Below, in pieces: positions 8,401 to 17,496 of a stretch of 64,000 nucleotides of DNA. Origin of the DNA: Rhodococcus marinonascens NBRC 14363. GTDB taxonomy: Bacteria > Actinomycetota > Actinomycetes > Mycobacteriales > Mycobacteriaceae. How positions within the stretch are numbered: position 1 is the first letter of the stretch; every line of letters begins with the position of its first letter. Below the pieces are notes generated by a model, which searched no databases, had not been told where the DNA came from, and saw nothing but the letters and a program-made list of their open reading frames with translations. Position numbers and translations under genes: made by a program. Location: the NCBI RefSeq assembly GCF_001894885.1, contig NZ_BCXB01000013.1, positions 62,001 to 126,000 on the forward strand, in the 5' to 3' direction.

Positions 8401-10606
8401 GTGTGGTGGCCGCGCCGAGCTTGCGTCTACGCAGCATCGGATCGAGGACGGTCAGGATCAGCACCACGACCGCTCCGGCCCCGAACACCGTGACGGACAG
8501 GCGTTCCCGCGGCGGGTGGAACGTCACGATCAGCTCGTGATCACCCGGGGGTACGGCCACCTCGAGCAGACCGTGCCATCCCGCGTCGGCGTTCACCGTC
8601 TCGCCGTCGACGGTGGCGGAGTACCCGGGCCAGGCCAGTCGCGCGAATGACACGGTGCCTCCGCTTCCACCGATCCGTACGGTTTCGCGGGTGGCGCCAG
8701 CTTCCGATGCCAGCACCTCGACGCCGTCGGACGCATACGAGACCCTCCCGGGCAGCGGCAGCGGCAGTGGTATGTCGCGCTGCAATACCGTCCGGGAGTC
8801 GCTGAGTTCGGTGATGTGCCAGCCGGATGGCGGCGGCGAGGCCTGGACTTCCGGGAGGAGGGAATTCTGCACTACGAGCGTGGAGACGCGCAGGTAGTCG
8901 ATCAGCGGAATGGCAATGTTCGCGTTCACCGACTGCCAGAGCGCGGCGTAGGCATCCGGGCACACCGCCCCGCGGTAGTCCATGCAGAGCGCGTTCTGGA
9001 ACTCCGTGAACCCGATGCCGGTGTAGGCGTTGATACTGCCGGGAACGGACGACGCCATGATCTCGTTGCCGAACAGGATCCGTCCGGCGGTGATGTCCGC
9101 GGGGGAGGTGCTTTCGAGTTCGGCAATTTGGAGAACGGTGCCCTGGTATCGGTCGGTCTGCTCGGACAGCCTCGTGGTGCTGGACGGGTCGCTCCGACTG
9201 TCCGGGACGATGTCGTAAGTGAGCGAGTAGACCTGCGCCGCGGTCACCACCACCGTCCCGAGGACGAAGGCCGTGACGAGACCGCTCGTGCGCCGGGCTC
9301 GCCAGGCGGCGTACGCGACCACGCACAGCGCCGCGATGAGCAGCGCGAACAGGGCGTGCCTGCCGGTCAGGGCGGGCGACGAGGAGAATGCCAGATAGAA
9401 CCCCAGCGCGATCAGTGCCGTGGATGCGGCGGCCCGCCTGCGGATCACGGTGCTCGCGATGCCCAGCGACAGGGCCAGCGACAGACCGATCACGACGCAC
9501 AGGTACAGGTACTCGACCAGCCGGATCGGCCACCGGAACATTCCGACGTTCGACGGCCCGAACGTGAAGAGGAAGTAGACGAACGCGATCACGGCGAGGC
9601 TGATCAGGGGCCGCCCGTGTGCGCGCCGGAACTCGGCGGACGCGAACAGTGCACGGATGCGCTCCCATTGCAGCCACGGCAGGAGAGGCAGCACGAACCA
9701 GGCGAGGTACAGCGAGGGGATCACCTCGACCGGGCCGTCGAATGTCGTGATCACCGGCAGGTAGGACGGGCTGCTCATCGCGGCGGCACCGCCGATCTGC
9801 GGTTGCAGGAACGTGTCGTTGAAGATGCCGGTGCTGCCGGTGCGGCTCGTGACGTCCACGCTGAGAAACAGCGGCAGGTACGTGACCAGTGCCGCTGTGC
9901 CAGCGCACGCGCCGGTGATCGCCAGCACCAGCAACCGGAAGAATTTGCGTTCGATAAGCAGTCCGATCCCGATTCCGGAGAGGACGATCACGGCGCCGAG
10001 CGCGGCGTATGGGTTGCCCATGCTGATGGTCAGCGCACCGATCACGAATGTGAACAGTGGGTTCGTGCGTCCGCGGGACAGTCGCAGCGCGGACCACCAG
10101 AACAGCGTCACCCACGCCACGGCCATCATCCCGGAAGGCCAACCGCCGGCTTCGTAGAACAGGGTGAATCCGCTGAAGGGGATGGTCAGACCGGCCAGGA
10201 TCGCCGGTGCGCGGCGGGCGCCGTATTCGCGGCACAGCAGATACGTGGCAAGGGCGAACAGCGCGAGGAATTCCGCCATGATCACAAATGCCGCGACCGA
10301 GAGGTCCTCGAACTTCGCGGTGAGCATGTAGTTGGCCAGGTTCACGGGGTTGTAGAGGCCGTAGGCGGCCTCGCCTGCGTAGTTCCCACCGATCCAGGCG
10401 TCGGGATTGACGGTGAGCCAGTGTCCGGCGAGGAGTTCGGTGCCGATCCGGTGCCATGACGGCACGAACGACTCCAGCATGTCGCCGCCGTAGTAGAAGC
10501 GGTTGTAGATGAGGCGGGGAACAATGGCGATCAGGGTCGCTGACACTGCGACACCGGCCGCGACAAGCCATTCGGGAACGCGTCGCATCGTCCTAGTAAA
10601 CGACAT
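8390..10606 (-). CDS. Large YfhO-like multispanning membrane protein (GT-C-like)
   Basis: About 738 aa, with roughly a dozen hydrophobic segments over the first 500 residues and a C-terminal extracytoplasmic beta-domain (WPGYSATVDGETVNADAGWH). This architecture is typical of YfhO/GT-C-fold polyprenyl-sugar glycosyltransferases. I start at ATG 10606 (MSFTRTMRRVPEW), just before the first helix; the longer frame runs into the divergent gene. It may correspond to the Rv3779 membrane protein of the M. tuberculosis Rv3777-Rv3783 region, given the conserved neighbours, but the orthology is inferred from context. Acceptor and sugar are unknown. Confidence 0.8.
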   Translation of the reverse strand: MSFTRTMRRVPEWLVAAGVAVSATLIAIVPRLIYNRFYYGGDMLESFVPSWHRIGTELLAGHWLTVNPDAWIGGNYAGEAAYGLYNPVNLANYMLTAKFEDLSVAAFVIMAEFLALFALATYLLCREYGARRAPAILAGLTIPFSGFTLFYEAGGWPSGMMAVAWVTLFWWSALRLSRGRTNPLFTFVIGALTISMGNPYAALGAVIVLSGIGIGLLIERKFFRLLVLAITGACAGTAALVTYLPLFLSVDVTSRTGSTGIFNDTFLQPQIGGAAAMSSPSYLPVITTFDGPVEVIPSLYLAWFVLPLLPWLQWERIRALFASAEFRRAHGRPLISLAVIAFVYFLFTFGPSNVGMFRWPIRLVEYLYLCVVIGLSLALSLGIASTVIRRRAAASTALIALGFYLAFSSSPALTGRHALFALLIAALCVVAYAAWRARRTSGLVTAFVLGTVVVTAAQVYSLTYDIVPDSRSDPSSTTRLSEQTDRYQGTVLQIAELESTSPADITAGRILFGNEIMASSVPGSINAYTGIGFTEFQNALCMDYRGAVCPDAYAALWQSVNANIAIPLIDYLRVSTLVVQNSLLPEVQASPPPSGWHITELSDSRTVLQRDIPLPLPLPGRVSYASDGVEVLASEAGATRETVRIGGSGGTVSFARLAWPGYSATVDGETVNADAGWHGLLEVAVPPGDHELIVTFHPPRERLSVTVFGAGAVVVLILTVLDPMLRRRKLGAATTLRR

Positions 10607-10654
10607 GGGCGCAGACGTTGGCACGCCCGGACCCCGAGAGGCTAAGCTCCGCCG

Positions 10655-11458
10655 GTGAGTCTCTTCGGTCCTTGCCGCTATCGGATAGGCGCATGGGTGC
10701 ATCCTGACCTGTCGGTCGTAATTCCAGCACACAATTCGGCCGCAGTCATCGAAAAGACCGTTCGGCGGCTGGCTGACCACTTGTCGGGGCACGATGCCGA
10801 GATCATCGTCGTAGAGAACGGGTCAAGCGACGACACCTTCGCTATCTGCACGCGCCTCGCCGAGGACTGGAGCGCCGGACCTGTCTCGTTCAAGGTATTG
10901 CAGAGTTCGAAAGGCATGGGCAACGCGCTGCGGGCCGGAGCGGGGGCGAGTCGCGGCGCGCACGTGCTCCTCACCGCCGACGATCTGCCGTTCGGGTTCG
11001 ATGACCTCGACGGCGCTGAAAAGCTCGCAGCCGAACACGAGGGCCGCCTGCCCGTGGTCGTTATCGGATCCAAGGCGCACCCGGACTCGCACGTCCGGCG
11101 CGGTGCCCTGCGCGGAACTCTGACCTGGGGTTTCGCGGCGCTGCGCCGGGTGATTCTCGGTATGAGAACTGGCGACCCCCAGGGCACCGTCCTCATGGAC
11201 GGCGAACTTATTCGCGGACTGGTTCCAGACCTCGCCGAACCCGGATTCTTGTTCACCACCGAACTCGTCCACCTCGTCGAGCGACTCGGCATTGTTCCGG
11301 TCGAGGTTCCGGTCCGTCTGAGCGAAGACCATGACAGCCACGAAACACGCATATCCAGGGCCGATGTGCTTGCGATGGGGATGGGACTATTCCGGTTGCG
11401 GACGCGTCACGGGGACCGCAATCGCGTCGTGTGGTCGGGGAGCGCACCGCGTAGTTGA
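10655..11458 (+). CDS. GT2 glycosyltransferase (dolichol-phosphate-mannose-synthase-like)
   Basis: Cytoplasmic GT-A family 2 glycosyltransferase of about 267 aa. It opens with LSVVIPAHNSAAVIEKTVRR, then IIVVENGSSDDT (nucleotide-sugar site) and HVLLTADDLPFGFDDL in the DxD position. It probably makes a polyprenyl-phosphate sugar for the divergent GT-C-like protein, a common pairing. GTG 10655 has only a weak ribosome binding site and an in-frame GTG at 10697 is a possible alternative start. The GlfT2-like gene follows in the same direction after 82 bases. Confidence 0.85.
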   Translation: MSLFGPCRYRIGAWVHPDLSVVIPAHNSAAVIEKTVRRLADHLSGHDAEIIVVENGSSDDTFAICTRLAEDWSAGPVSFKVLQSSKGMGNALRAGAGASRGAHVLLTADDLPFGFDDLDGAEKLAAEHEGRLPVVVIGSKAHPDSHVRRGALRGTLTWGFAALRRVILGMRTGDPQGTVLMDGELIRGLVPDLAEPGFLFTTELVHLVERLGIVPVEVPVRLSEDHDSHETRISRADVLAMGMGLFRLRTRHGDRNRVVWSGSAPRS

Positions 11459-11540
11459 TATTCTTCGAACCGAGAAAGAGCATCGCGGCTTGGTCGTGGT
11501 GTGGTCGACCCACCTTTCGCGGGGAACAAGTAGGAGCGCT

Positions 11541-13430
11541 ATGAACGAGTCCACGTCGGTAGCACCTGTCGACGGGAGTACGGCCGCGGTGCGGAGTGCT
11601 CTTACCGAGCATCGTGCGCCCGACCGGCTCGTGGTGGCGCGAGGTCTCTTCACGGGACCGACCACCCGTGTCAAGGACGACCTGTACGCGAGGATCATCA
11701 AGGGTCGCGCACACCGCGAGCGAAATATCGTGCACCTCGAGAAGGGTGCGAAGGTCGACACCGACACCTATTTCGGCCGGTTCCCGGCCAGCTACTTCCA
11801 GCGGTGGACCACCGTCACCGAGGTCACGGTCGGGTTCCGGCACGAGGCCGCCGGGCGAGGCGCGGTGGCGCTGCGCGGCTCCGACTCGGGCGGCCACTCC
11901 CGCGTCCTCGCGACCGCGGAGATCGACGGGTCCGGAACGGCCCGGCTCTCCGCGAAACTCGACACATACCTCGATGGCGGCTGCATGTGGGTCGAGTTCA
12001 CAGCTGTCGACGGCGCTCTTGCCGTGAGCGAACTGGAGTGGACGGTCGCGGCGCCGTCGGTGATCCGGCCGGCCGCGATCGCGATCTGCACTTTTAATCG
12101 TGCGGACGACTGCGCGGACACGGTCGCCGCCATCGCGAACGACTCCACCATGGTGTCGAGCATCGACGCCGTGTACGTGGTGGACCAGGGCACTGACCAC
12201 GTGTCGGACCGTGCGAGGTTCACCGAGGTCGCCGAGGCCCTCGGCGACAAACTCGTATACCTGCGACAGCCGAACCTTGGCGGGGCCGGCGGATTCACCC
12301 GCGGCATGTACGAGGTATCGGCCATCAACGAGCACGCCAATCTGATCCTGATGGACGACGACATCCTGTGCGAGCCGGAGTCCATTCTGCGGATGAACGC
12401 GTTCGCGAACGTGACCACGGAACCGACGCTGGTGGGCGCGCAGATGCTGTACCTGATGAACCCGGACCACCTGCACGTCAGTGCCGAGGAAGCGGACCTG
12501 TCCAGGCTCAAGGCAGGCCGATGGGCGGCCGGATCGCGGCACGACGTCAACCTGCTCAAAAAGAAGCAGCACAAGCGCGTCGACGCGGGCTACAACGCGT
12601 GGTGGTCGTGTCTGATCCCAGCCGAAGTAGTCGCCGAGATCGGTCTCCCACTGCCGATGTTCTTCCAGTGGGACGACATCGAGTACGGCATCCGCGCCCG
12701 GGCCGCCGGATTCGTCACCGTCACGCTGCCCGGCGCCGGCGTGTGGCACGCCGACTTCCACTGGAAGGACCGCGACGACTGGGCCAAGTACTTCAGCACC
12801 CGCAACTCGCTCATCGCCGCCGCACTGCACAGCGAGTTCGATGCAAAGTCCTTGAGCAGGTTGATGACGCGGGAGATCACCCGGTACCTCGTGTCAATGC
12901 AATACGGATTGGCGTACACCATGATTCGCGGCATCGAGGACTTCCTCGAGGGGCCGCGGATACTCGAGGACGGCGGTCAGGCCGTGCTGGCCTCGATTCG
13001 TGAGGAGCGCAAGCAGTTCCCGGAAACGGTCAAGCATCTGGCGACGAACATTCCCGGCATCCGTAACGCCGACCTCGTCACCCGGTATGCCGGTTTCGAG
13101 CCGGACAAGAGCAGGCTCGACATCGTGCTGGCCAAGCGTGTCGCATACCAGTGGCTCGGCCGTACCCAGCGCGGAGTGGCCAGTATCCCAGTGGCAGAAG
13201 CGCACTGGTGGCACGTGTCGCTGTTCGACACCGCCGTCATCACCGACGCCTCCCAGTCCGGCGTCCGGGTGCGCCGCCGCGACAAGGACGCTGCCCGTGA
13301 GCTCACGGCCCGAACCGCAAAGCTCATGAAGCGGTTCCGTGAGGATGCGTCGGCGACGCAACGCGAGTACCGGGATGCGTTGCCGCGTCTCACCAGTCGT
13401 GAGAACTGGGCCCGCCTATATGGGCAGTAG
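11541..13430 (+). CDS. GlfT2-like galactofuranosyltransferase
   Basis: 629 aa, close to the 637 aa of mycobacterial GlfT2, which polymerises the arabinogalactan galactan chain from UDP-galactofuranose. Visible features: an N-terminal beta-sandwich ending in FGRFPASYFQRWTTVTEVTV; AIAICTFNRADDCADTV; VYVVDQGTDHVSD; NLGGAGGFTRGMYE; a DDD metal site near residue 272; and FFQWDDIEYGIRARAAG near residue 378, the catalytic-base region. ATG 11541 follows AGGAG. No UDP-galactopyranose mutase gene is adjacent, unlike the classical glfT2 locus, so this may be a paralogue rather than the core polymerase. Confidence 0.85.
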   Translation: MNESTSVAPVDGSTAAVRSALTEHRAPDRLVVARGLFTGPTTRVKDDLYARIIKGRAHRERNIVHLEKGAKVDTDTYFGRFPASYFQRWTTVTEVTVGFRHEAAGRGAVALRGSDSGGHSRVLATAEIDGSGTARLSAKLDTYLDGGCMWVEFTAVDGALAVSELEWTVAAPSVIRPAAIAICTFNRADDCADTVAAIANDSTMVSSIDAVYVVDQGTDHVSDRARFTEVAEALGDKLVYLRQPNLGGAGGFTRGMYEVSAINEHANLILMDDDILCEPESILRMNAFANVTTEPTLVGAQMLYLMNPDHLHVSAEEADLSRLKAGRWAAGSRHDVNLLKKKQHKRVDAGYNAWWSCLIPAEVVAEIGLPLPMFFQWDDIEYGIRARAAGFVTVTLPGAGVWHADFHWKDRDDWAKYFSTRNSLIAAALHSEFDAKSLSRLMTREITRYLVSMQYGLAYTMIRGIEDFLEGPRILEDGGQAVLASIREERKQFPETVKHLATNIPGIRNADLVTRYAGFEPDKSRLDIVLAKRVAYQWLGRTQRGVASIPVAEAHWWHVSLFDTAVITDASQSGVRVRRRDKDAARELTARTAKLMKRFREDASATQREYRDALPRLTSRENWARLYGQ

Positions 13431-13476
13431 CGGTGTCCGGACTGCCCGCCTGCGCAAAGCGGGACGTTCGGTGTCG

Positions 13477-14352
13477 CTAGAGCGGTGAAATCGGCGCGGA
13501 GATCCGCACGACCACCTGCTCATGATTTGCGGTGTAACTCAGGTACTCGAAGCGGATGCCCGTGCGATCGACAAATTCCTGCCAGGCCCGGTACTCGTGC
13601 TCCTGCCACCCGGGGAAGTTGAAGAACTGGTCGAACACGATCACCGTGCCCGCGACGAGCCGATACCCCAGGCGGTCCAGTACCGACTCGGTGGACGAGT
13701 ACAGGTCGGCGTCGAGGTGCACGAACGATACGGGTCCGGGGTGTTCCTCGAGGAAGCCCGACAACGTGTCCTCGAAGAGTCCCTGCACTAGCTGCGCACC
13801 GCGCACCTGCGGCAACTTCTCCTGTGCGAACTCCCCGGCAGGGAATCCGGTGCGCCAGGTCTGCGGAAGTCCGGAGAACACGTCGAAGCCGAACACCTCT
13901 TGCTCTGCGTCCTTCAACTGCTCGACGATGATCTCGAGGGTGGTGCCCGACGCGACCCCGAACTCGAGGGCGAGCCCCTCGATCTCGACTCGGGACAGGC
14001 CGTAGCGCAGCGTGTCGTGCGGACTCCAGAACACGGGTGCCTTCGGCATGTGTTCGAGCACGAACGCCGCCGACTGGTTCGTGGCCCGCATATCCAGCGC
14101 CTGGGTGATATCACGGCGGGTCTGCCGCTCCAGTTCGCTGAGCCGTTGCTGAACGTCGGAGATCTCGACGCGGGCGTTCGACAGTTCGGACAGCACCCGC
14201 GCGAGTTCCTGGTTGGTCGCGCTGAGTTCGGCCAGTGTCTGGTCGTGGTGGTTCTCGGTCAAGTGGCGGGAGCGGCGGTCCGATTCGGTCAAAACCTCGG
14301 ACACAGCGCGTTGAAGTTCGAGACGGTTCCTTCTCCGCATGTGAGCGAACAT
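13477..14352 (-). CDS. TylF/MycF-like SAM-dependent methyltransferase with N-terminal coiled coil
   Basis: About 291 aa. Residues 1-95 are charged and heptad-like (ELSATNQELARVLSELSNAR), predicting a coiled coil. The rest is a class I methyltransferase of the TylF group: LALEFGVASGTTLEIIVEQL (SAM loop), FGFDVFSGLPQTWR, and SFVHLDADLYSSTESVLDRL with a metal-binding-type DxD. TylF-group enzymes O-methylate sugars; inside this glycan locus a role in methylating a cell-wall sugar is plausible. Start ATG 14352 (MFAHMRRRNRLE). The downstream + strand GlfT2-like gene converges on it. Confidence 0.8.
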   Translation of the reverse strand: MFAHMRRRNRLELQRAVSEVLTESDRRSRHLTENHHDQTLAELSATNQELARVLSELSNARVEISDVQQRLSELERQTRRDITQALDMRATNQSAAFVLEHMPKAPVFWSPHDTLRYGLSRVEIEGLALEFGVASGTTLEIIVEQLKDAEQEVFGFDVFSGLPQTWRTGFPAGEFAQEKLPQVRGAQLVQGLFEDTLSGFLEEHPGPVSFVHLDADLYSSTESVLDRLGYRLVAGTVIVFDQFFNFPGWQEHEYRAWQEFVDRTGIRFEYLSYTANHEQVVVRISAPISPL

Positions 14353-14417
14353 ATATCTATGTTGCCAGCCCGCATCCCGGTTCAAGGGTCGAACCGGGAT
14401 GCGAGTTGGACGCGGCG

Positions 14418-15458
14418 TCAGCGGCGCTTGTTGCGGACCATCTGTCGTTGCAATTGAGTGATGGCCTTCATCTCACGCCCACGATCGGCTCGAAGTCGAA
14501 CGTCGGTGCGTGCCGCGATCCGCCTGTTCTCGCGAATCAGCTTGCGGTAGCTGATAATTCTCCGCTCAGGGAGTTCACCGCACTCCACCGCCTCGAGTAC
14601 CGCGCAGCCGGGTTCGGTCTCGTGTGAGCAGTCTTTGAACCGGCAATGCGTCGACAACTCGTCGATTTCCGGAAACGCTTTGTCGATTCCGTCGGCTGCA
14701 TCCCACATGCCGACCCCGCGCAACCCGGGCGTGTCGATCAACGTTCCGCCGTGTGGGAGCGGCACCAGCTCCCGGTGGGCAGTCGTGTGACGACCCTTGT
14801 TGTCGCCGTCGCGGACGCGTCCGGTGGCCAGGAGGTCGGCGCCGAGCAACGCGTTGGCGAGCGTCGACTTGCCCGCCCCCGACGCGCCGATCAGCGCGAT
14901 GGTCCCGGTGAGCACCGCTGTGAGTACGTCGAGGCCGTCGCCGGTATCGCCGCTCACTGCGATCACGGTGACGGCGGGGGCCACCGCGGCCACTTCCGAA
15001 ATTACGATTGAAACATCTTGTGCAATATCAGATTTGGTGAGGGCAACAACCGGCTGGGCGCCGCTCTCCCATGCGAGCGCCAGGAGGCGTTCGATGCGTC
15101 CGAGATCTAGGACGGTGTCGAGCGCCGCGGTGATGACTACCGTGTCGACATTGGTCGCGAGGAGTTGCCCCTCGGACCGGCCGGATGCGGAAGATCGGAC
15201 GATAGCGCTGCGCCGGGGGAGAAGATCGGCGACGGCGATCTCGTCGCCCCGAGCGACAAGTGTCACCCAGTCGCCGGTGCAGAGAACGTGATCTGCGGTG
15301 TGCGCCGAGGCGATGCCGCGCGATACCGCCACATCGCACTGTCCGCGATTTACGCGGATCACCCGCCCGGGTTCGCGGTGATCGGTCAGGTAGTTGTCAA
15401 AGGTGTGGGAAAGCGTGTCGTTCCAGCCGTAGGAAATGAGTTGACCAGTGTCGAACAT
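14418..15458 (-). CDS. rsgA: Ribosome small-subunit-dependent GTPase A
   Basis: Circularly permuted GTPase acting in late 30S ribosome maturation. The order of motifs is diagnostic: an OB-fold region first, then VVALTKSD (G4), GASGAGKSTLANALLG (G1) and TLIDTPGLRGVG (G3). A C-terminal zinc knuckle follows (CRFKDCSHETEPGCAV). 346 aa from ATG 15458 (MFDTGQLISYGW); the frame continues upstream without a better start. It is inserted between cell-wall genes and is unlikely to share their function. Confidence 0.93.
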   Translation of the reverse strand: MFDTGQLISYGWNDTLSHTFDNYLTDHREPGRVIRVNRGQCDVAVSRGIASAHTADHVLCTGDWVTLVARGDEIAVADLLPRRSAIVRSSASGRSEGQLLATNVDTVVITAALDTVLDLGRIERLLALAWESGAQPVVALTKSDIAQDVSIVISEVAAVAPAVTVIAVSGDTGDGLDVLTAVLTGTIALIGASGAGKSTLANALLGADLLATGRVRDGDNKGRHTTAHRELVPLPHGGTLIDTPGLRGVGMWDAADGIDKAFPEIDELSTHCRFKDCSHETEPGCAVLEAVECGELPERRIISYRKLIRENRRIAARTDVRLRADRGREMKAITQLQRQMVRNKRR

Positions 15459-15655
15459 GATGGATGTGATCCTCGGGTCGATGAGCGCCGACCGGACCAC
15501 AGCACGGGTTCGGTCAGGCGACGGGGAAGGGGGAGTGGACGCACGCGGCGTCAACCGACGAGACAGTCATCGGATACTCACTCCTTCGCGACACTTCGAG
15601 ATCTTTGATCGGATCGAAACGATGCTGCCACACAGCGGCATCGAGCACAAACGAA

Positions 15656-16567
15656 TTACGGGCGCTCGAACCGTTCCAGGCGGCCCAGTTTCCGCAGTCG
15701 CATCCACTCCCGCAAGCCTTGCGGATCACGTCTCGTGACGAGGAAATACCACCCGAACCGCACCCACTCCTGCGGAAGCAATTTCCGCATACCAGGCTGC
15801 GACAGTAGATAGCCGCGGTTGCGGTAGGTGAAGAACCGCTTGGTCTCGTTGTCCGGGTATTGGGTGTGCATCCGGCCGCCGAGGATCGGCTTGAATTCCT
15901 CCGCGCCGTTCGGGTGCACGTACGCCGTCTGCAGGCAGGTGCCGAACGGCAGCCCGGAGCGCACCAGTCTGCGATGGACCTCTACCTCGTCCCCCCTGAC
16001 GAACAGGCGAAGATCGGGCACGCCGACCGCGTCGATGGCGGACGCGCGAAACAGGGCGCCGTTGAACAGTGACGCGATACCCGGCAGCAGGTCGGCCGAG
16101 TCGTCACCTTCGATGAACAGTTCGGAGCGTAGCCGTCGCCACTGAAGGCCGCGACGCAGCGGGAACGCGAGGCGGTCGGGGTCGTCGATATCGCAGACCA
16201 CGGGTGACACCTCCGCCAAGCCGTGCCGTTGCGCGCAGTCGAGGAGCGTCTCGAGAACCTTCGGTCCTTCGGGGCGTCCGTCGTCGTCGGCGAGCCATAC
16301 CCAGTCGGCACCGAGTGAGAGTGCGTAGAGGATTCCGAGCGCGAAGCCGCCGGCCCCACCGAGGTTGTGCTGCGAGCCGACGTAGCTGGCGGGGATCCCG
16401 GAGGTCTCGACCAGTGTGCGCACTTCGTCCTCGGCGGCGTTGTCTACGACGACCAGATGGTCCAGCGGCCGGGTCTGTGCGCTCAGCACCTTCAACGATT
16501 CCGACAGCAACTCGCGGCGCTTGTGGGTGACGACGACGCCCACGATCCGCTCGGCAGCAATGCTCAC
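15656..16567 (-). CDS. glfT1: Galactofuranosyltransferase GlfT1
   Basis: 303 aa, almost identical in length to M. tuberculosis GlfT1 (Rv3782, 304 aa), which adds the first galactofuranose residues to the decaprenyl-linked GlcNAc-rhamnose primer. Motifs: VGVVVTHKRRELLSESLKVL at the N-terminus, VVVDNAAEDEV, HNLGGAGGFALGI, WVWLADDDGRPEG (DDD metal site) and LFVRGDEVEVHRR. Its ATG overlaps the end of the ABC ATPase gene (ATGA), so Wzm-Wzt-GlfT1 form one coupled operon as in mycobacteria. Product acts at the cytoplasmic face of the membrane. Confidence 0.93.
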   Translation of the reverse strand: MSIAAERIVGVVVTHKRRELLSESLKVLSAQTRPLDHLVVVDNAAEDEVRTLVETSGIPASYVGSQHNLGGAGGFALGILYALSLGADWVWLADDDGRPEGPKVLETLLDCAQRHGLAEVSPVVCDIDDPDRLAFPLRRGLQWRRLRSELFIEGDDSADLLPGIASLFNGALFRASAIDAVGVPDLRLFVRGDEVEVHRRLVRSGLPFGTCLQTAYVHPNGAEEFKPILGGRMHTQYPDNETKRFFTYRNRGYLLSQPGMRKLLPQEWVRFGWYFLVTRRDPQGLREWMRLRKLGRLERFERP

Positions 16568-17484
16568 GTGGACTCCGACTCGGTTTCCGTGGCGGTGTGT
16601 TCAGCCGAGGAGTCCGAAGCGGCGGAGGACGCATTCAGATCGGACTTCTCCCGCTCCATCTCGTGGATGACGTGCCGGACGTGGTTTGCGGCGTCCTCAC
16701 CCTCGTACGCTCGGACGACGTCTTCGATGCCGCCTCGTTGCCGGACCTGACCGTGGTCGATCCACATGGCGGAGTCGCAGAGTTGGGCTAGGAACTCGTT
16801 GGAGTGGCTGGCGAACACCAAGATGCCCGAGCGTTCGACGAGTGCCTGCAGACGGATCCGCGCCTTCTTCATGAATTCCGCGTCGACGGCGCCGATGCCC
16901 TCGTCGAGCAGCAGGATCTCAGGGTCGATGCTGGTCACGACTCCCATGGCGACGCGCACACGCATACCGGTGGAGTACGTGCGCAGTGGCATCGACAGAT
17001 ATTCTCCCAATTCGGTGAACTCGGCGATTTCGTCCATCTTCGCGAGCATCTGCTTCCGCGTCTGCCCGAGGAACAGTCCGCGGATGATGATGTTCTCGTA
17101 GCCGGAGATCTCTGGGTCCATGCCGACGCCGAGGTCGAAGACCGGCGCCACCCGTCCGCGGATGTGGGCGCTGCCGCGGGTGGGTTCGTAGATGCCGGAC
17201 AGTAGTCGTAGCAGCGTCGACTTTCCGGCGCCGTTGTGACCGACCAGGCCGATCCGGTCACCTTCCTTCAGCGAAAGGTTGATGTCGCGCAGGGCCTCGA
17301 CCACCACGACATCCGAGGTGTTGCGCCTGATGGATCCGCCGGCCTTGCCGAGAAACGCCTTCTTCAGTGACCGGGACTTGGCATCGAAGATCGGGAAGTC
17401 GACACAGGCGTCCCGCGTCTCGATGCTCACGTGCTTCGTCATGGACCCTCGCCTCGCTTGAGCGTTGTCTTCGAGCGTTGTCAT
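16564..17484 (-). CDS. wzt: Galactan/polysaccharide ABC exporter ATPase (Wzt/RfbE)
   Basis: ATPase of the Wzm-Wzt exporter that moves lipid-linked galactan across the inner membrane (M. tuberculosis Rv3781). Walker A GHNGAGKSTLLRLLSG, signature region LRTYSTGMRVRVAMG, Walker B EILLLDEGIGAVD, and switch histidine in VFASHSNEF. I start at ATG 17484 with AGAGGGGG upstream; a TTG two codons earlier is less likely. About 306 aa with a C-terminal acidic tail (SDSSAEHTATETESEST). It lacks the long C-terminal carbohydrate-binding domain of O-antigen Wzt proteins. It sits 12 bases after the permease gene. Confidence 0.92.
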   Translation of the reverse strand: MTTLEDNAQARRGSMTKHVSIETRDACVDFPIFDAKSRSLKKAFLGKAGGSIRRNTSDVVVVEALRDINLSLKEGDRIGLVGHNGAGKSTLLRLLSGIYEPTRGSAHIRGRVAPVFDLGVGMDPEISGYENIIIRGLFLGQTRKQMLAKMDEIAEFTELGEYLSMPLRTYSTGMRVRVAMGVVTSIDPEILLLDEGIGAVDAEFMKKARIRLQALVERSGILVFASHSNEFLAQLCDSAMWIDHGQVRQRGGIEDVVRAYEGEDAANHVRHVIHEMEREKSDLNASSAASDSSAEHTATETESEST

Positions 17485-17496
17485 GGCCAACCCCCT

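Noticed and set aside
8816-10459. 547-codon + strand frame opposite the YfhO-like gene
   Set aside because: Antisense shadow created by high GC third-position bias; charged low-complexity sequence without a domain.
11253-12830. 525-codon minus frame opposite the GlfT2-like gene
   Set aside because: Antisense shadow; the + strand has clear GlfT2 motifs throughout.
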